NCBI GenBank assembly: GCA_025354565.1 | Contig: JANXMQ010000030.1 | Location: 1 to 50,532 of the forward strand | Length of the DNA: 50,532 nt | Reading direction: 5' to 3' | Origin: Akkermansiaceae bacterium | GTDB taxonomy: Bacteria > Verrucomicrobiota > Verrucomicrobiia > Verrucomicrobiales > Akkermansiaceae | Shown here: in pieces, positions 1 to 9,134 of the stretch | Numbering within the stretch: position 1 is the first letter of the stretch | How the letters are laid out: every line of letters begins with the position of its first letter | Program-made: the position numbers and the translations under genes | The notes under the pieces: generated by a model | Database searches by the model: none | Told to the model about the DNA's origin: nothing | The model's input: the letters and a program-made list of their open reading frames with translations, nothing else

Positions 1-2
1 CA

Positions 3-185
3 GATCTCAATCCCGACGAGTTCGTATGGCAACATGCAAAAACAAATGGAGTGTCAAAAAAGCCGCTGAAACAGAATGAGTCTTTAAAGGAGCGGGTTAA
101 GGCGGACTTGGCAGCTATCAAATCAAATCCAAAACTGGTCATATCATTTTTTCACGCCCCAAGTGTAGTCTATGCTAAAAACTAG
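3..185 (+). CDS. IS630-type transposase, C-terminal fragment (cut by window edge)
   Basis: The open frame enters from the left edge and reads about 60 residues to TAG at 183-185. It begins with DLNPDEFVWQH and continues through an ESLKERVK segment to a FFHAPSVVYA ending. That order (LNPxExxW, then a short helical tail and SFFxxPxV) is typical of the last part of IS630/DDE_3 transposases, where the Glu of NPxE is the final catalytic acid of the DDE triad. The stretch is clearly AT-richer than the sulfatase genes that follow, which fits acquired DNA. Whether the element is intact cannot be judged because its 5' part lies outside the window. No terminal inverted repeat was recognised in the next 100 bases. 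Confidence 0.75.
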   Translation, partial: DLNPDEFVWQHAKTNGVSKKPLKQNESLKERVKADLAAIKSNPKLVISFFHAPSVVYAKN

Positions 186-261
186 TCAGTAAATTATTCT
201 TTTGAGAGCTTCGATCCATTTCTAATCATTAAAGTGACCGTCCTTTTCGACGGGCTGGGAA

Positions 262-384
262 AATATTTTACCGCAGAGTCGCAGAGGTTGCGAAGGGACG
301 CAGAGAAGATTAGCACCAACAGGAATCGTATTGTTTAAATTTCACTTTGCGTCCCTTTGCGACCTCTTCGGCGCGGCGGTTCAA
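262..384. repeat. Imperfect inverted repeat of the GCAGAG type
   Basis: The left arm at about 271-310 reads CCGCAGAGTCGCAGAGG, then TTGCGAAGGGACGCAGAG. The right arm at about 343-382 is its imperfect reverse complement (TTTGCGTCCCTTTGCGACC and onward). The arms enclose about 30 bp of AT-rich sequence. The organisation resembles short non-autonomous intergenic repeats built on CGCAGAG units. No coding potential was found. It lies between the transposase fragment and the larger hairpin at 397-537. Confidence 0.6.
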
Positions 385-396
385 AGAATGTCATGC

Positions 397-537
397 TATA
401 CTGCCGCGCATCAGGGTTTGTGGAATAAGGAGAAGGGACCTTATTGTCCCGTTCTTTCGTGTTGACGGCAAAGAGGCGACAATAAGGTCGCCACTCCTTA
501 TAGCGCAAAATCACAAATCATGACGCGTGGCAGTATA
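397..537. repeat. 141-bp imperfect palindrome (long hairpin)
   Basis: The left arm (397-448) and right arm (478-537) are reverse complements with few mismatches. The outer part pairs TATACTGCCGCGCATCAG with CATGACGCGTGGCAGTATA. The inner part pairs TAAGGAG plus GACCTTATTGTC (426-448) with GACAATAAGGTC plus CTCCTTA (478-500). The loop of about 29 bp has a further small CCGT/ACGG pairing. It sits just downstream of the minus-strand sulfatase that ends at 554, so it could act as a transcription end. Its size and outer symmetry fit a MITE- or REPIN-like element better than a normal terminator. Confidence 0.75.
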
Positions 538-553
538 TTTATGGAAAATGGTA

Positions 554-1879
554 TCAGTGGGCCTTTTGCTGTCCGGCCAGTCCCGAGAAAACGGGCGGAA
601 TGAGTTCCTTGTTCCAAGCATCCAGTGCGGCGACGAGGTGGGTAACGACTTCGGGCTTGGTGGTGGCGAGGTCGAGAGCTTCCCCGATATCGACGGCGAG
701 GTCGTAGAGTTCGGCGGGTTTGTCTTTCAGCCGGACGAGCTTCCAGTTTCCTTCGCGGATGGCGTGGGCGAGGCCACCGCCGGTGCGCCAGAAAAGCTGT
801 GGGTGGGGGGCATTGGTGTTTTCGCCTTTAAGGTAGGGAATCAGGTTCACGCCATCGTGCGGGACGTCGGTGGGCATGGGGACACCAGCCAGAGCGAGGC
901 TGGTGGCATAAACGTCGAGCGAGGATACGGGGGCGGCGAAGTCCTTGCCAGCGGGCAGGGTGCCGGGCCACGAGACGACGAAGGGCACGCGGACGCCGCC
1001 TTCATAGACTTGGCCTTTGCCGCCACGCAGGGGGGCATTTGAGCAGGCGCTGGGCAAGGGGCCGCCGTTGTCGGTGAAGAAAAACACGAGGGTGCGCTGG
1101 CGTTGGCCAGTGGCGTCGAGTTTCTCAATCGTCTGGCCGATGGCTTGATCCATGAGACTGATTTGGGCCGCGTATTTGCGGCGCTGCGGATCTTGGATTC
1201 CCGAAAATTTCGCGAGTTCTTCGGGCGTGGGCTGTTGAGGGCTGTGCGGTGCGTTGAAGGCGAGATAGAGAAACCATGGAGCATCGGTGTGTCGCCCGAT
1301 GAAGGCGGCGGCCTCGGTGCCGAAGCGGGCAGTTAGATGCTCGGGGACATCGGATGGCTGACCATCACGCACGAGGGAAATGTTGTATTCCTCGTTCTTG
1401 GGTTGCCAATTGATAAATTGATGGCCGCCGCCGATGAAGCCGAAGCATTCGGCAAATCCGCGTTTCCAAGGGGCGTGGGCAGGCGTGGCTCCGAGGTGCC
1501 ATTTCCCGATCCAACCCGTCTGCCAACCCGCCTCAGTTAGACTTTGCGGCAGAAGTTTTTCAGTAAGCGGCAAGCCCTCGGTGGCGTCGTTGGGTTTGTA
1601 AACCGGATTGTTCTCGTGACCGAAGCGTTGCTGATAGCGACCGGTCATCAGTGCGGCGCGGGTGGGCGAGCAGAACGGATGGGTAACGTAGCCGCTGGTG
1701 CAGCGCAGTCCGGACTTGGCCAAGGCATCGAGGTGCGGCGTGGGAATGTCCTTGCTACCATTGAAGCCGACATCAGCATATCCTTGGTCATCGCTTAGGA
1801 TGACGAGAATGTTCGGCTTGGTGTCCGCCGAGAGGGCGGGAAGAACCAGCGCGGCGATCAGAGGGATGATGGATTTCAT
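554..1879 (-). CDS. Exported arylsulfatase-type sulfatase (S1 family)
   Basis: This 441-residue protein has an N-terminal signal peptide (hydrophobic residues 5-18) followed by the sulfatase opening KPNILVILSDDQGY, whose Asp pair binds calcium. The maturation motif CSPTR starts at Cys70; this Cys is converted to formylglycine in active sulfatases. A DNGG motif and a GGVRVPFVVSWPG segment follow, as usual in the S1 family. It probably removes sulfate esters from polysaccharides in the periplasm or outside the cell. The substrate cannot be read from the sequence. It is the last gene of the minus-strand glycan block, 24 bp after the DUF1080-like gene. No formylglycine-generating enzyme is encoded in the window. 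Confidence 0.93.
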   Translation of the reverse strand: MKSIIPLIAALVLPALSADTKPNILVILSDDQGYADVGFNGSKDIPTPHLDALAKSGLRCTSGYVTHPFCSPTRAALMTGRYQQRFGHENNPVYKPNDATEGLPLTEKLLPQSLTEAGWQTGWIGKWHLGATPAHAPWKRGFAECFGFIGGGHQFINWQPKNEEYNISLVRDGQPSDVPEHLTARFGTEAAAFIGRHTDAPWFLYLAFNAPHSPQQPTPEELAKFSGIQDPQRRKYAAQISLMDQAIGQTIEKLDATGQRQRTLVFFFTDNGGPLPSACSNAPLRGGKGQVYEGGVRVPFVVSWPGTLPAGKDFAAPVSSLDVYATSLALAGVPMPTDVPHDGVNLIPYLKGENTNAPHPQLFWRTGGGLAHAIREGNWKLVRLKDKPAELYDLAVDIGEALDLATTKPEVVTHLVAALDAWNKELIPPVFSGLAGQQKAH

Positions 1880-1903
1880 GAAGGTGAAATGATGGATGGT
1901 CCT

Positions 1904-2524
1904 TCAGTGGACGGGTGCGGCTGCACTGGTGATCTTGAAATTGCGGAACTCCACCGCCTCCCCGCCGACTGTTAGGCCGGCCATGCGCTCCTGCTTGAAC
2001 GACTCATGCTTGCCCTCGCCCTTGAGGTCATCGACTTGCCCGCGCATGGAGTCGCCGGTCATTTCGAGGTGGACCTTATGCCAGGTGCCTTTGGTGAAAT
2101 CGGCCGGAAGCCTGGCGAAAACGACAGCCTTATCCGGTCCTTCGTGATCGCTGTCGTCTTTCTGAAAAGTAACCAGCTTCGGGGTGATCACAATGCGCGC
2201 CATGTGGCCTTTGGGTCCGTTGATCGATAGGGTGGTTATCTTTCCACCGTCGAACTTGAATTCATACTCGATGACGAAATTCGTCAGCTTGTCTGGCAGA
2301 CGGGCGACGGCGGGATGGCTGTCGGCCGCAAGCTCGGAGGCGCGCCAGACGCCATTCGAAAGCTCCCATTTTCCCTTCATGATCTTCCAAGGCTCGGCCG
2401 GGGCGGTATCGAACTTGTTTTGGTAGAGGACCTTTTCGGGAACGGCGGCAGGCGGTGTTTCCTCAGCATCAGAGATTGCGGAGACGGTCAGCAAGCAGGT
2501 GGAAAGCAGGATGAGTTGTTGCAT
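1904..2524 (-). CDS. Secreted DUF1080-like / concanavalin-fold protein
   Basis: The protein has about 206 residues. The start chosen, ATG at 2524 (MQQLILL), gives a clean signal peptide ending near the acidic SDAEET stretch. The body has the pattern of the 3-keto-disaccharide hydrolase (DUF1080) or LamG-like jelly roll: a FDTAPAEPW opening, a KGKWELSNGVW strand, an IEYEFKFDGG strand and a final VEFRNFKI strand. Such proteins are abundant in Verrucomicrobia and Planctomycetes near sulfatases and glycosidases. Here it lies between a cellulase-like gene and a sulfatase on the same strand, so a role in glycan binding or cleavage is likely. No catalytic residues can be assigned. Confidence 0.65.
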   Translation of the reverse strand: MQQLILLSTCLLTVSAISDAEETPPAAVPEKVLYQNKFDTAPAEPWKIMKGKWELSNGVWRASELAADSHPAVARLPDKLTNFVIEYEFKFDGGKITTLSINGPKGHMARIVITPKLVTFQKDDSDHEGPDKAVVFARLPADFTKGTWHKVHLEMTGDSMRGQVDDLKGEGKHESFKQERMAGLTVGGEAVEFRNFKITSAAAPVH

Positions 2525-2546
2525 GTGGATAGGTGTTAGTGTTTCT

Positions 2547-3635
2547 TCAGGGAGTGGGATGGGAGCCGGTGACTTGGGAGAGCATTTTGAAAAATCCGCG
2601 CTTGCGATCTGAGTTGATCGACCAGTCCACCGGCGGTGACTGATAGCCTTCCTGCATGCCTTCACCCTTGCGCCGATAGTCGAACCAGCCCCATGAGACG
2701 TGCTCGCTGAGTGAGACTTGGAAATTGTTCACGGGCTTCTCGAAATCCTCATGATCATCCTCGTTGATGAGAATCGGCATCGGCTTGAAGGTCGGCACCG
2801 CACGGGTCTTTTGGATCAACTGGAGGATCTGCTCCGGTTGCTGGGCGCCATTGCCATGAATGAGTGCGAAGTCGGATGCGGCGATGACATTCGCCGATGG
2901 CACGACCCGGCCACCGAACGATGTTCCGACAAGGAGCGTGTGGCCATCAGTGGCCTTCATTTCGCGCACTCGGCTGATGAGTTCCGCGACTCGATCGGGC
3001 CGCAGGATCGGCGGTTTGTAGCCCGGATTGGATTCGTTGTTGAGTTCGACCAGCACGTTGCGCCAGCCGCCATCGAGCAGCCAACGGGTGACCTGATCGG
3101 TGGCACGTGTGACTGCGCCGTCGTCCATGAAGCGTGGGGATTGGCCAAAATAAAAATAGCCGAGGATGACGACCATTCCTTGTGAATCTGCGGCGTCGAT
3201 CACGCGCTTCATTCGCGCGGCGAACCCGGGTCGCAGGCTACCGTCAGAAGTGAACGCGCCTGTTTCCCAGGGCTGCTTGTTAGAATATCCTTCCGGTGAA
3301 CCGCCTTGAAAATTCACCGTGACGGCGAGCAAGCCATGCGCCTTCCACTGCGGCAGCGCGGCGATGAATTCACTAACATTTCGCTCTGCATCCCACTTGC
3401 CGGTGTCAGTGTAGGCCCAGCGTTGGACCGTATCCGGATTGAGGTCATCGAAGGTTGCCTGCACCACCCGCGTGTTCAGCAGCAGGCCCTCGATGCGATG
3501 ACCCTGCCACGAACGCCCGGCATAGGTGGGCTTGCCGTTGAGATGAAAATCCTCGCCGACGATGGTGACGACGGTTTTTCCCGAAGCAATGACTGACGAG
3601 GCTAGCAGAACGGAGGAGACGATTCGAAGCAGCAC
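2547..3635 (-). CDS. Secreted cellulase-like glycoside hydrolase (GH5-like TIM barrel)
   Basis: About 362 residues if translation starts at GTG 3635, which gives the signal peptide VLLRIVSSVLLASSVIASG. A longer frame reaches 3761 but would overlap the upstream sulfatase by 68 bp and lacks an export signal at its start. After residue ~20 comes a beta-alpha-barrel with an NFQGGSPEGY loop, a VELNNESN motif whose Glu is the likely acid/base, and an ILINEDD strand whose Glu is the likely nucleophile. This is the GH5/clan A arrangement. The exact family is uncertain. The gene follows sulfatase 2, with the DUF1080-like gene next. Confidence 0.7.
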   Translation of the reverse strand: MLLRIVSSVLLASSVIASGKTVVTIVGEDFHLNGKPTYAGRSWQGHRIEGLLLNTRVVQATFDDLNPDTVQRWAYTDTGKWDAERNVSEFIAALPQWKAHGLLAVTVNFQGGSPEGYSNKQPWETGAFTSDGSLRPGFAARMKRVIDAADSQGMVVILGYFYFGQSPRFMDDGAVTRATDQVTRWLLDGGWRNVLVELNNESNPGYKPPILRPDRVAELISRVREMKATDGHTLLVGTSFGGRVVPSANVIAASDFALIHGNGAQQPEQILQLIQKTRAVPTFKPMPILINEDDHEDFEKPVNNFQVSLSEHVSWGWFDYRRKGEGMQEGYQSPPVDWSINSDRKRGFFKMLSQVTGSHPTP

Positions 3636-3693
3636 TCGCTGAGTGAACGGGCGACGACAGACTGGAGATTCGAATGACAAATATTTGATATTG

Positions 3694-5076
3694 TTAGTTA
3701 TTGGGTTCCTTGCGACGGGCTTTTTTCCCGCCTGGTTCCGCGCCGTCGCTGTCGCCGGCACCTTCGCCCCAGAGTGGCTTGACGAGGGTGGCGTTCCAAG
3801 AGTCCCACTTGGCTTGCAGTTCCTTCACCTTTTCCGGCTGAGCGGCAGCGAGATCCTTGGTTTCGCCGAGGTCGTCGTGAAGGTTGTAGAGTTTTGCGTC
3901 ACTGACGGGCTGGCGTTTGCCGGTGTTGGTGTCGGCATTGGTGTCGTAGCGGACGAGCTTGAAATCACCCGAGCGGATGGCCATTTGCTGACCGAAGCGC
4001 CAGTAGAGCGCGTCGTGGGGCGGGGCGGATTTTTCACCTGATAGATAGGGCATCAGGTTCACGCCATCGAGTTTCCACTCGGGCTTTACGTCGATCCCAG
4101 CGGCGGCGAGTGCGGTGGCAGTTAGATCGAGTTGGATGGCGGGTTGTTCATAGACGCCGGGTTTCACCTGACCGGGCCACGAGACAACGAAGGGCACGCG
4201 GACACCGCCTTCGAGGGTGGTGCGCTTGCTGCCGCGCAGGGGGAGATTCGAGGAGCCGTTGACGGTGACGCCTTTCATGGTGGGGCCACCATTGTCGCTG
4301 ATGAAAACGACGAGCGTGTTTTTGTCCAAGCCCTCATCGACGAGCTTTTTACGGACGGTGCCGATGGCCTCATCCATGGCGAGCATCATCGCGTCGTAGG
4401 TGCGGCGCTGTTTGTCCGCGATGTTAGGAAATTTCGCAAGCCGATCATCGGTGGCGTCCATCGGGGTGTGGACGGCATTGAACGCAAGATAGAGAAACCA
4501 CGGTTTGCCCTTATGCCGGTCGATGAAGCTGACCGCTTCGCGCCCGAAGGCATCGGTGGTGTAGTCGAGTTCCTTGACTGGCTCCGTGCCACGGAGGATG
4601 CCGCCGACGTTGAAGTAGCTGTGTGCGCCACCGAGGAAACCGAAAAATTCCTCGAAGCCGCGCTTCTGTGGCTGCATGTCTCCCTGCGAGCCGAGATGCC
4701 ACTTGCCGATGATACCGGTCGCGTAGCCTGCGGCCTTCATGCGATCGGCGATGGTGGTTTCGGAAACCGGTAGGCCATTCGTTTCGCCACTGGGGTTGAA
4801 CTCATGGCCAAAGCGCTGCTGATAGCGTCCCGTTAGAAGACCGGCGCGCGTGGGTGAACAGTAAGGCCCGCTGACGTAGCCGCTGGTGAAACGCATCCCG
4901 GAGGCCGCGAGCGAATCGAGATTCGGCGTTGGTATGTCCTTGCACTTCTGGAAACCGACATCGCCGTAGCCCATGTCGTCACCGACGATGAACAGGATGT
5001 TCGGCTTCGCGGGAGCGGCGTGGAGCAAGTGGGCGGATGCAAATAGCAGCGGGAGGGCGTAGATAGCAATTTTCAT
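3694..5076 (-). CDS. Exported arylsulfatase-type sulfatase (S1 family)
   Basis: This 460-residue sulfatase starts MKIAIYALPLLF with a signal peptide cut near residue 22. It has the metal motif VGDDMGYGD and the formylglycine motif CSPTR at Cys73, followed by GLLTGRYQQRFGHE, very like the first sulfatase here (GRYQQRFGHE). The two are probably paralogues with related substrates. DNGG and GGVRVPFVVSWPG follow. The C-terminus is basic and low in complexity (GGKKARRKE). Its 28-bp 5' leader is nearly the same as that of the sulfatase at 7482-9134. Sulfate removal from a secreted or dietary glycan is the likely role. Confidence 0.93.
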   Translation of the reverse strand: MKIAIYALPLLFASAHLLHAAPAKPNILFIVGDDMGYGDVGFQKCKDIPTPNLDSLAASGMRFTSGYVSGPYCSPTRAGLLTGRYQQRFGHEFNPSGETNGLPVSETTIADRMKAAGYATGIIGKWHLGSQGDMQPQKRGFEEFFGFLGGAHSYFNVGGILRGTEPVKELDYTTDAFGREAVSFIDRHKGKPWFLYLAFNAVHTPMDATDDRLAKFPNIADKQRRTYDAMMLAMDEAIGTVRKKLVDEGLDKNTLVVFISDNGGPTMKGVTVNGSSNLPLRGSKRTTLEGGVRVPFVVSWPGQVKPGVYEQPAIQLDLTATALAAAGIDVKPEWKLDGVNLMPYLSGEKSAPPHDALYWRFGQQMAIRSGDFKLVRYDTNADTNTGKRQPVSDAKLYNLHDDLGETKDLAAAQPEKVKELQAKWDSWNATLVKPLWGEGAGDSDGAEPGGKKARRKEPNN

Positions 5077-5104
5077 AGGTAAAGCGGATGTATAAAGCGA
5101 GCCA
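5077..5104 (-). promoter_or_regulatory. Leader shared with the sulfatase at 7482-9134
   Basis: The bases just upstream of the ATG (TGGCTCGCTTT, then ATCCGCTT on the minus strand) match the leader at 9135-9162 apart from a few changes. In this copy the leader reads as ten codons (LARFIHPLYL) whose stop overlaps the sulfatase ATG as ATGA. No ATG starts this copy. It could be a coupled leader peptide, a binding site, or simply a duplicated gene start. Confidence 0.5.
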
Positions 5105-5265
5105 GTCCCTTACTCTCGAAACGGTGGCAACCTGTCGTTTTAAAATCCATGGCCCGAGGGGGGAGGGGCGGCGGCAGAAAATTGCTATAGATAAGGGCAA
5201 TTGATGAAGGCGGATAAAAAGGATTACTACCGCGTCAGAATATGGCGCAGGCGAAATCCGGCAGA

Positions 5266-7239
5266 TTACCGGTCACTGACTCGTTTGTAAAAAGTTCCGT
5301 TATATTGGAATCCGGCAACGGTGGGCTTGCCGTCTCCAGATGCAGTCTGCATATCAATGCGAAAACTCTGGCCGCTATCCTGATTAAAGTAAGGACTTTC
5401 CTTGGCACATTGTAACCTTGCGTGGACGAGGTCAGCGGTGAGATCCCAACTGACGCCGGCCTGATTGGTCCATTGATAGGTTGGTGATTGTGTGTTGCCC
5501 GCGAGCTTGAGTTCGCCGACATGCCAGCCGTTTTCATTCGGTTCATGTTGGTAATGGCCGACTAACATGGCGGGCGTGACGATTTTGGTGAGGTCCGGAA
5601 CCGCTACTTCTTGACGGGTCACGATCGGCACATAGCCCACTTCCAGTCCAATAGGCGGCGTCACGATCAATGCCGAGTCCAGCGCCACCAGCTTGCCGTG
5701 AGTCGGCGGTGCCATGTAGTCGCGATCTATCGTCCAGCTTGCATGAAGCTTCGCGACCAAGGCTTGCAACTTCGCCTTCTTCTCCTCGCTCCAGTGGTAT
5801 TGCTGAAACGACGGCTGATCCACGAAGCGATACCATGAGTAAGTCACGACCGAGCCATCAGCGAGCTTGACGGAAAATGGGCCGCTCTTCGCACCGGGCT
5901 GAGTCCAGGCACCCGTCGTGGGGGAAGTATAAGGAACTCCCGGCTTGCTTAGCTCAAACTCTTGCGCGTGCAACTTGGTTTCAACTGGCACATCTTTCTC
6001 TGCCACCGCGACGATTTCATTGCCGACCTGTTTGTAATACTGCGGGAATTCGCCATTCGGGCTGATCGGGTTCTGACTCCACTTCAAGCCCCACACATTG
6101 CTCTCGAAGATCGTGGTATCGAAGACCTTCTCGATGCCGGTCATTTTCTTCCCGGTCTGAGTATAGCTCGTTGTTTCAGTGGTGAGTTTCGGCTTCCAAG
6201 TGCCGCCTTGGTCGAAGCGCCCTGAGCAGATGGGGCCATCATTTTTCCATGAATTGAATGCGTCATAGAGCGCCTTCTTCGAGTAGTAAGTGACGTCCTG
6301 CACCAGATAGGTCCGTCCCTCTCCATACACGGGAAACTGCAATTTCGGGATTTTCGAATAGACGCTCCCCTTCGCATCTTTGGCTTTGAAGCAAGGCACG
6401 GTATTGATCTCCATCGCTCCGCCACCGATGTCGCCGGGCCGGGCATCCAGTCCGCGGCCGTGGAGGAACGGCTCATTGAATAGCTTGCCGATTTTACTCC
6501 AAGTTTCCGGGATGTAATACGCAATCGGCCCTTTGAAATTCGCCGCGCTCAGAAAGCAGGTCCAGCTCTGCTCTCCGGTGGGCGGGTCCTCCGTCGTGGC
6601 ATCGGTAAAGGGCAAGGCCATCCACGAGTAACCGAGAAACTGACCGTTAGGAGTTCCCTGAAATGGCAGCGCATCCGGTGGAATCAGAAGCCGGTTACTT
6701 AGCTGCGCGATGCTCAGACGATTCTCCGGCAGTGCCTCATTGCTGTAGAAAAACGACCACCCCGGCGAACCCACCTCGTAGTCATAGCATTGCGGCGTGC
6801 CGTTCATGCTGAACTTAGGCGGACCGTAGCGGAAATGATTCCCCGCCCAGTAACCCAAGCCACCCTCCACCGTCTGAAAAACGCTATCCCAAGTAGGGCC
6901 TCGATCCTTCATCGTTCGGGCATAGGTGCCTAACGGTGCCAGCGGCTTGTGTTTATTGTCTGAATTATCAGGCAGAATCCATGTGCTCGGCAGACCCACT
7001 TGGAAACCAGCGATCGGCTTCTCCACCAAAGACCAGACAGCCGAATAAAAGCCCATGCCAAAATGATAGTCCGATCCCGCCGGCATTGGCTCGCGCTCGT
7101 AGCCGATGTATCCGTGCAAGCCCTCTGAGTGAGAAGTGACCTTGCCCGCTCCGGATGAAGCCGCGCCTTCGGTCCTGTCTTTTCCAAAACTGGCAATAGA
7201 CGTGAGTGCCAAGCAGATGATGGAGAGCAGGTATTTCAT
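5266..7239 (-). CDS. Large exported protein of unknown function
   Basis: The start at ATG 7239 (MKYLLSIICLALTSIASFG) gives a signal peptide and a 657-residue protein; the frame also extends upstream to 7404 without an export signal. I do not recognise a family. The mature protein is rich in aromatic residues, Gly and Pro, with phrases such as HGYIGYEREPMPAGSDYHFG and GGLGYWAGNHFRYGPPKF, and has few Cys. The C-terminal 60 residues contain a VGHYQHEPNENGWHVGELKL segment that resembles a lipocalin-like or MORN-like strand pair. It lies alone between two sulfatase genes, so a role in glycan capture or breakdown is likely but unproved. Confidence 0.75.
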   Translation of the reverse strand: MKYLLSIICLALTSIASFGKDRTEGAASSGAGKVTSHSEGLHGYIGYEREPMPAGSDYHFGMGFYSAVWSLVEKPIAGFQVGLPSTWILPDNSDNKHKPLAPLGTYARTMKDRGPTWDSVFQTVEGGLGYWAGNHFRYGPPKFSMNGTPQCYDYEVGSPGWSFFYSNEALPENRLSIAQLSNRLLIPPDALPFQGTPNGQFLGYSWMALPFTDATTEDPPTGEQSWTCFLSAANFKGPIAYYIPETWSKIGKLFNEPFLHGRGLDARPGDIGGGAMEINTVPCFKAKDAKGSVYSKIPKLQFPVYGEGRTYLVQDVTYYSKKALYDAFNSWKNDGPICSGRFDQGGTWKPKLTTETTSYTQTGKKMTGIEKVFDTTIFESNVWGLKWSQNPISPNGEFPQYYKQVGNEIVAVAEKDVPVETKLHAQEFELSKPGVPYTSPTTGAWTQPGAKSGPFSVKLADGSVVTYSWYRFVDQPSFQQYHWSEEKKAKLQALVAKLHASWTIDRDYMAPPTHGKLVALDSALIVTPPIGLEVGYVPIVTRQEVAVPDLTKIVTPAMLVGHYQHEPNENGWHVGELKLAGNTQSPTYQWTNQAGVSWDLTADLVHARLQCAKESPYFNQDSGQSFRIDMQTASGDGKPTVAGFQYNGTFYKRVSDR

Positions 7240-7481
7240 TCGGGCGTTATATTTAGCAGGAACGTCGAGGACTCCTACGGTTGGCTGCGGAACCGCCAGC
7301 GATCTGGATTCGGTCCGCAAAAGCCACGTTGCAAGAGATGCGCGAAAAACGAGTGCGCGTGATCGCGTGGAGTGAAAACTGCCTGATGTTGGAGTGGATT
7401 GCATGATGGATTTGCGGCTCCCTTGGAGAGACGACGCTGAAGGTTAGATGTCGGGTCGAAAATTTCGTGAATTCGCAGCGT

Positions 7482-9134
7482 CTATTCTGGAATGCTCACC
7501 TCGTGGCTTTGGGGTGAGTTGAGGGGGTTTCCACTCTTCGGTTTCACCTGACAGCGGGCCGCCCAGTGATCCCAAGTGGCGGCGAGGGCTTTCACGCGTG
7601 CGGATTCATCCGCGGCGAGGTTTCTCATTTCGGTGGGATCGAAGCGAATGTTGTAGAGTTCCCATGGCTTGTCGTGAATGGCGACGAGTTTCCAATCGCC
7701 ATCTCTAACGGAACGATTGCCCTCATGCTCGATGCAGATGCAGCGCTGCGGCAGGAGCTCGCCATTGAATGCGGGCAAGAGGCTGATGCCTTCTTCGGCA
7801 AGGATCGCCGTGCCGTCATGTTCCTGCGGGTATTCCGCACCGGTAAGGGCGCAGAGCGTGGGCATGAAGTCGGTGATGGTGCCGGGGCCGGGGGCGAGGC
7901 CTTTCGTTTTCAGTCCGGCGGGCCAGTGAACGATGAAGGGTGTGCGGATGCCGCCTTCGTGGTTGTAGTGCTTGTAGAGGCGGAAGGGGGTGTTGCAGGC
8001 GTTCGCCCAGCCGCTGCCGTAGCTGATGTAGCTGCCGGGTAGGCCGACGTGTTTCAAGTCCTCGCCGCGATGAAGGATGTTCTGCGGGCCGCTGTTTTTG
8101 TCGAAGCCCCACGGGTCCCACTCGGCGCAGGCACCGTTGTCGCTGAGGAAAAAGACGACGGTGTTGTCGAACTGTCCGGTGCTTTTCAAATGCTCCATCA
8201 CCCGACCGATGGCGGCGTCCATGTGATCGACCATCGCGGCGAAGACGGCCATGCGTCGCGCGAGGTCATGGCGACGATCTTCCGGCAGTGAATCCCACTC
8301 GGGGTTGTCCTTGTCGGCCCAACCGGTCTGCTGGTTGAATTTGTTAGAGGGGATGTTCGCACGCGGCGTGAGTTCCAGATCTTTCGGCAACAGACCGAGC
8401 TCCTTCATTCGCACAAGACGGTCCTGACGGATGCGGTCCCACCCTTTTTCGAAATACATGGCCTCGTATTTCGCAATGTCGGCCTCGGGCGCATGCAGCG
8501 GGAAATGTGGCGCATTGAACGCGAGATAGAGGAACCACGGCTGGCCACTCTGCTTGCCATCGGTGATGAAATCCTCCGCGTAATCAGCGAAGGCATCGGT
8601 GGAGTAAAACGTGCCGGGCACTCCGTCTTTCTCCGAGGTATATTCGCGGCGTTCACGACCTTCCGGCCATCGCGAGTAGAACGGCTGCTCCTGCCAGCAG
8701 GAATTGAAGCCACCGAGCATGCCGTAGAATTCATCGAAGCCGCGCTGGGTCGGCGGGTCCTTCTCGTTGAGGTGCCACTTTCCGACCATGTAACTGCGAT
8801 AGCCGGCGGACTTGAGCACCTCGGGGATCGTCACGACGTTCTTCGGAAGCCTGCCGTCGAGATTGGGAAAGCCAGCCTGATGGGGATTTACGCCGGTGAG
8901 GATGGCGGCCCTCGTCGGCGAGCAACGGGCGGAGTTATAGAACTGGGTGAGGCGCAGGCCGTCCTTCGCGAGGGCGTCGAGGTGCGGGGTCTTGATTTCT
9001 CCGCCATAGCAGCCGAGGTCCGACCACCCGAGGTCGTCCGCGAGGATCAGCAGGATGTTCGGTTTCGCGGAATCTGCGAAGAGCAAACGGGCGAAAACTA
9101 ACAGTAGCGAGCAGGCGATGGTGGCGATTTTCAT
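7482..9134 (-). CDS. Exported arylsulfatase-type sulfatase (S1 family, long form)
   Basis: This 550-residue protein starts MKIATIACSLLLVFARLLF, an export signal. It carries LADDLGWSDLGCYGG and the maturation motif CSPTR at Cys71. It is about 100 residues longer than the other two sulfatases because of a helical insertion after the GKWHL segment that contains KELGLLPKDLELTPR, typical of long arylsulfatases of the AtsA/S1_4 kind. DNGACAEWDPWG replaces DNGG. It is therefore a different subfamily from the first two, despite a similar 5' leader. It begins 30 bp after the truncated PhoD-like gene. Confidence 0.92.
   Translation of the reverse strand: MKIATIACSLLLVFARLLFADSAKPNILLILADDLGWSDLGCYGGEIKTPHLDALAKDGLRLTQFYNSARCSPTRAAILTGVNPHQAGFPNLDGRLPKNVVTIPEVLKSAGYRSYMVGKWHLNEKDPPTQRGFDEFYGMLGGFNSCWQEQPFYSRWPEGRERREYTSEKDGVPGTFYSTDAFADYAEDFITDGKQSGQPWFLYLAFNAPHFPLHAPEADIAKYEAMYFEKGWDRIRQDRLVRMKELGLLPKDLELTPRANIPSNKFNQQTGWADKDNPEWDSLPEDRRHDLARRMAVFAAMVDHMDAAIGRVMEHLKSTGQFDNTVVFFLSDNGACAEWDPWGFDKNSGPQNILHRGEDLKHVGLPGSYISYGSGWANACNTPFRLYKHYNHEGGIRTPFIVHWPAGLKTKGLAPGPGTITDFMPTLCALTGAEYPQEHDGTAILAEEGISLLPAFNGELLPQRCICIEHEGNRSVRDGDWKLVAIHDKPWELYNIRFDPTEMRNLAADESARVKALAATWDHWAARCQVKPKSGNPLNSPQSHEVSIPE

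Noticed and set aside
4132-4773. Long plus-strand frame of 213 codons opposite the second sulfatase
   Set aside because: Its sequence has no family, and the sulfatase on the other strand has every catalytic motif.
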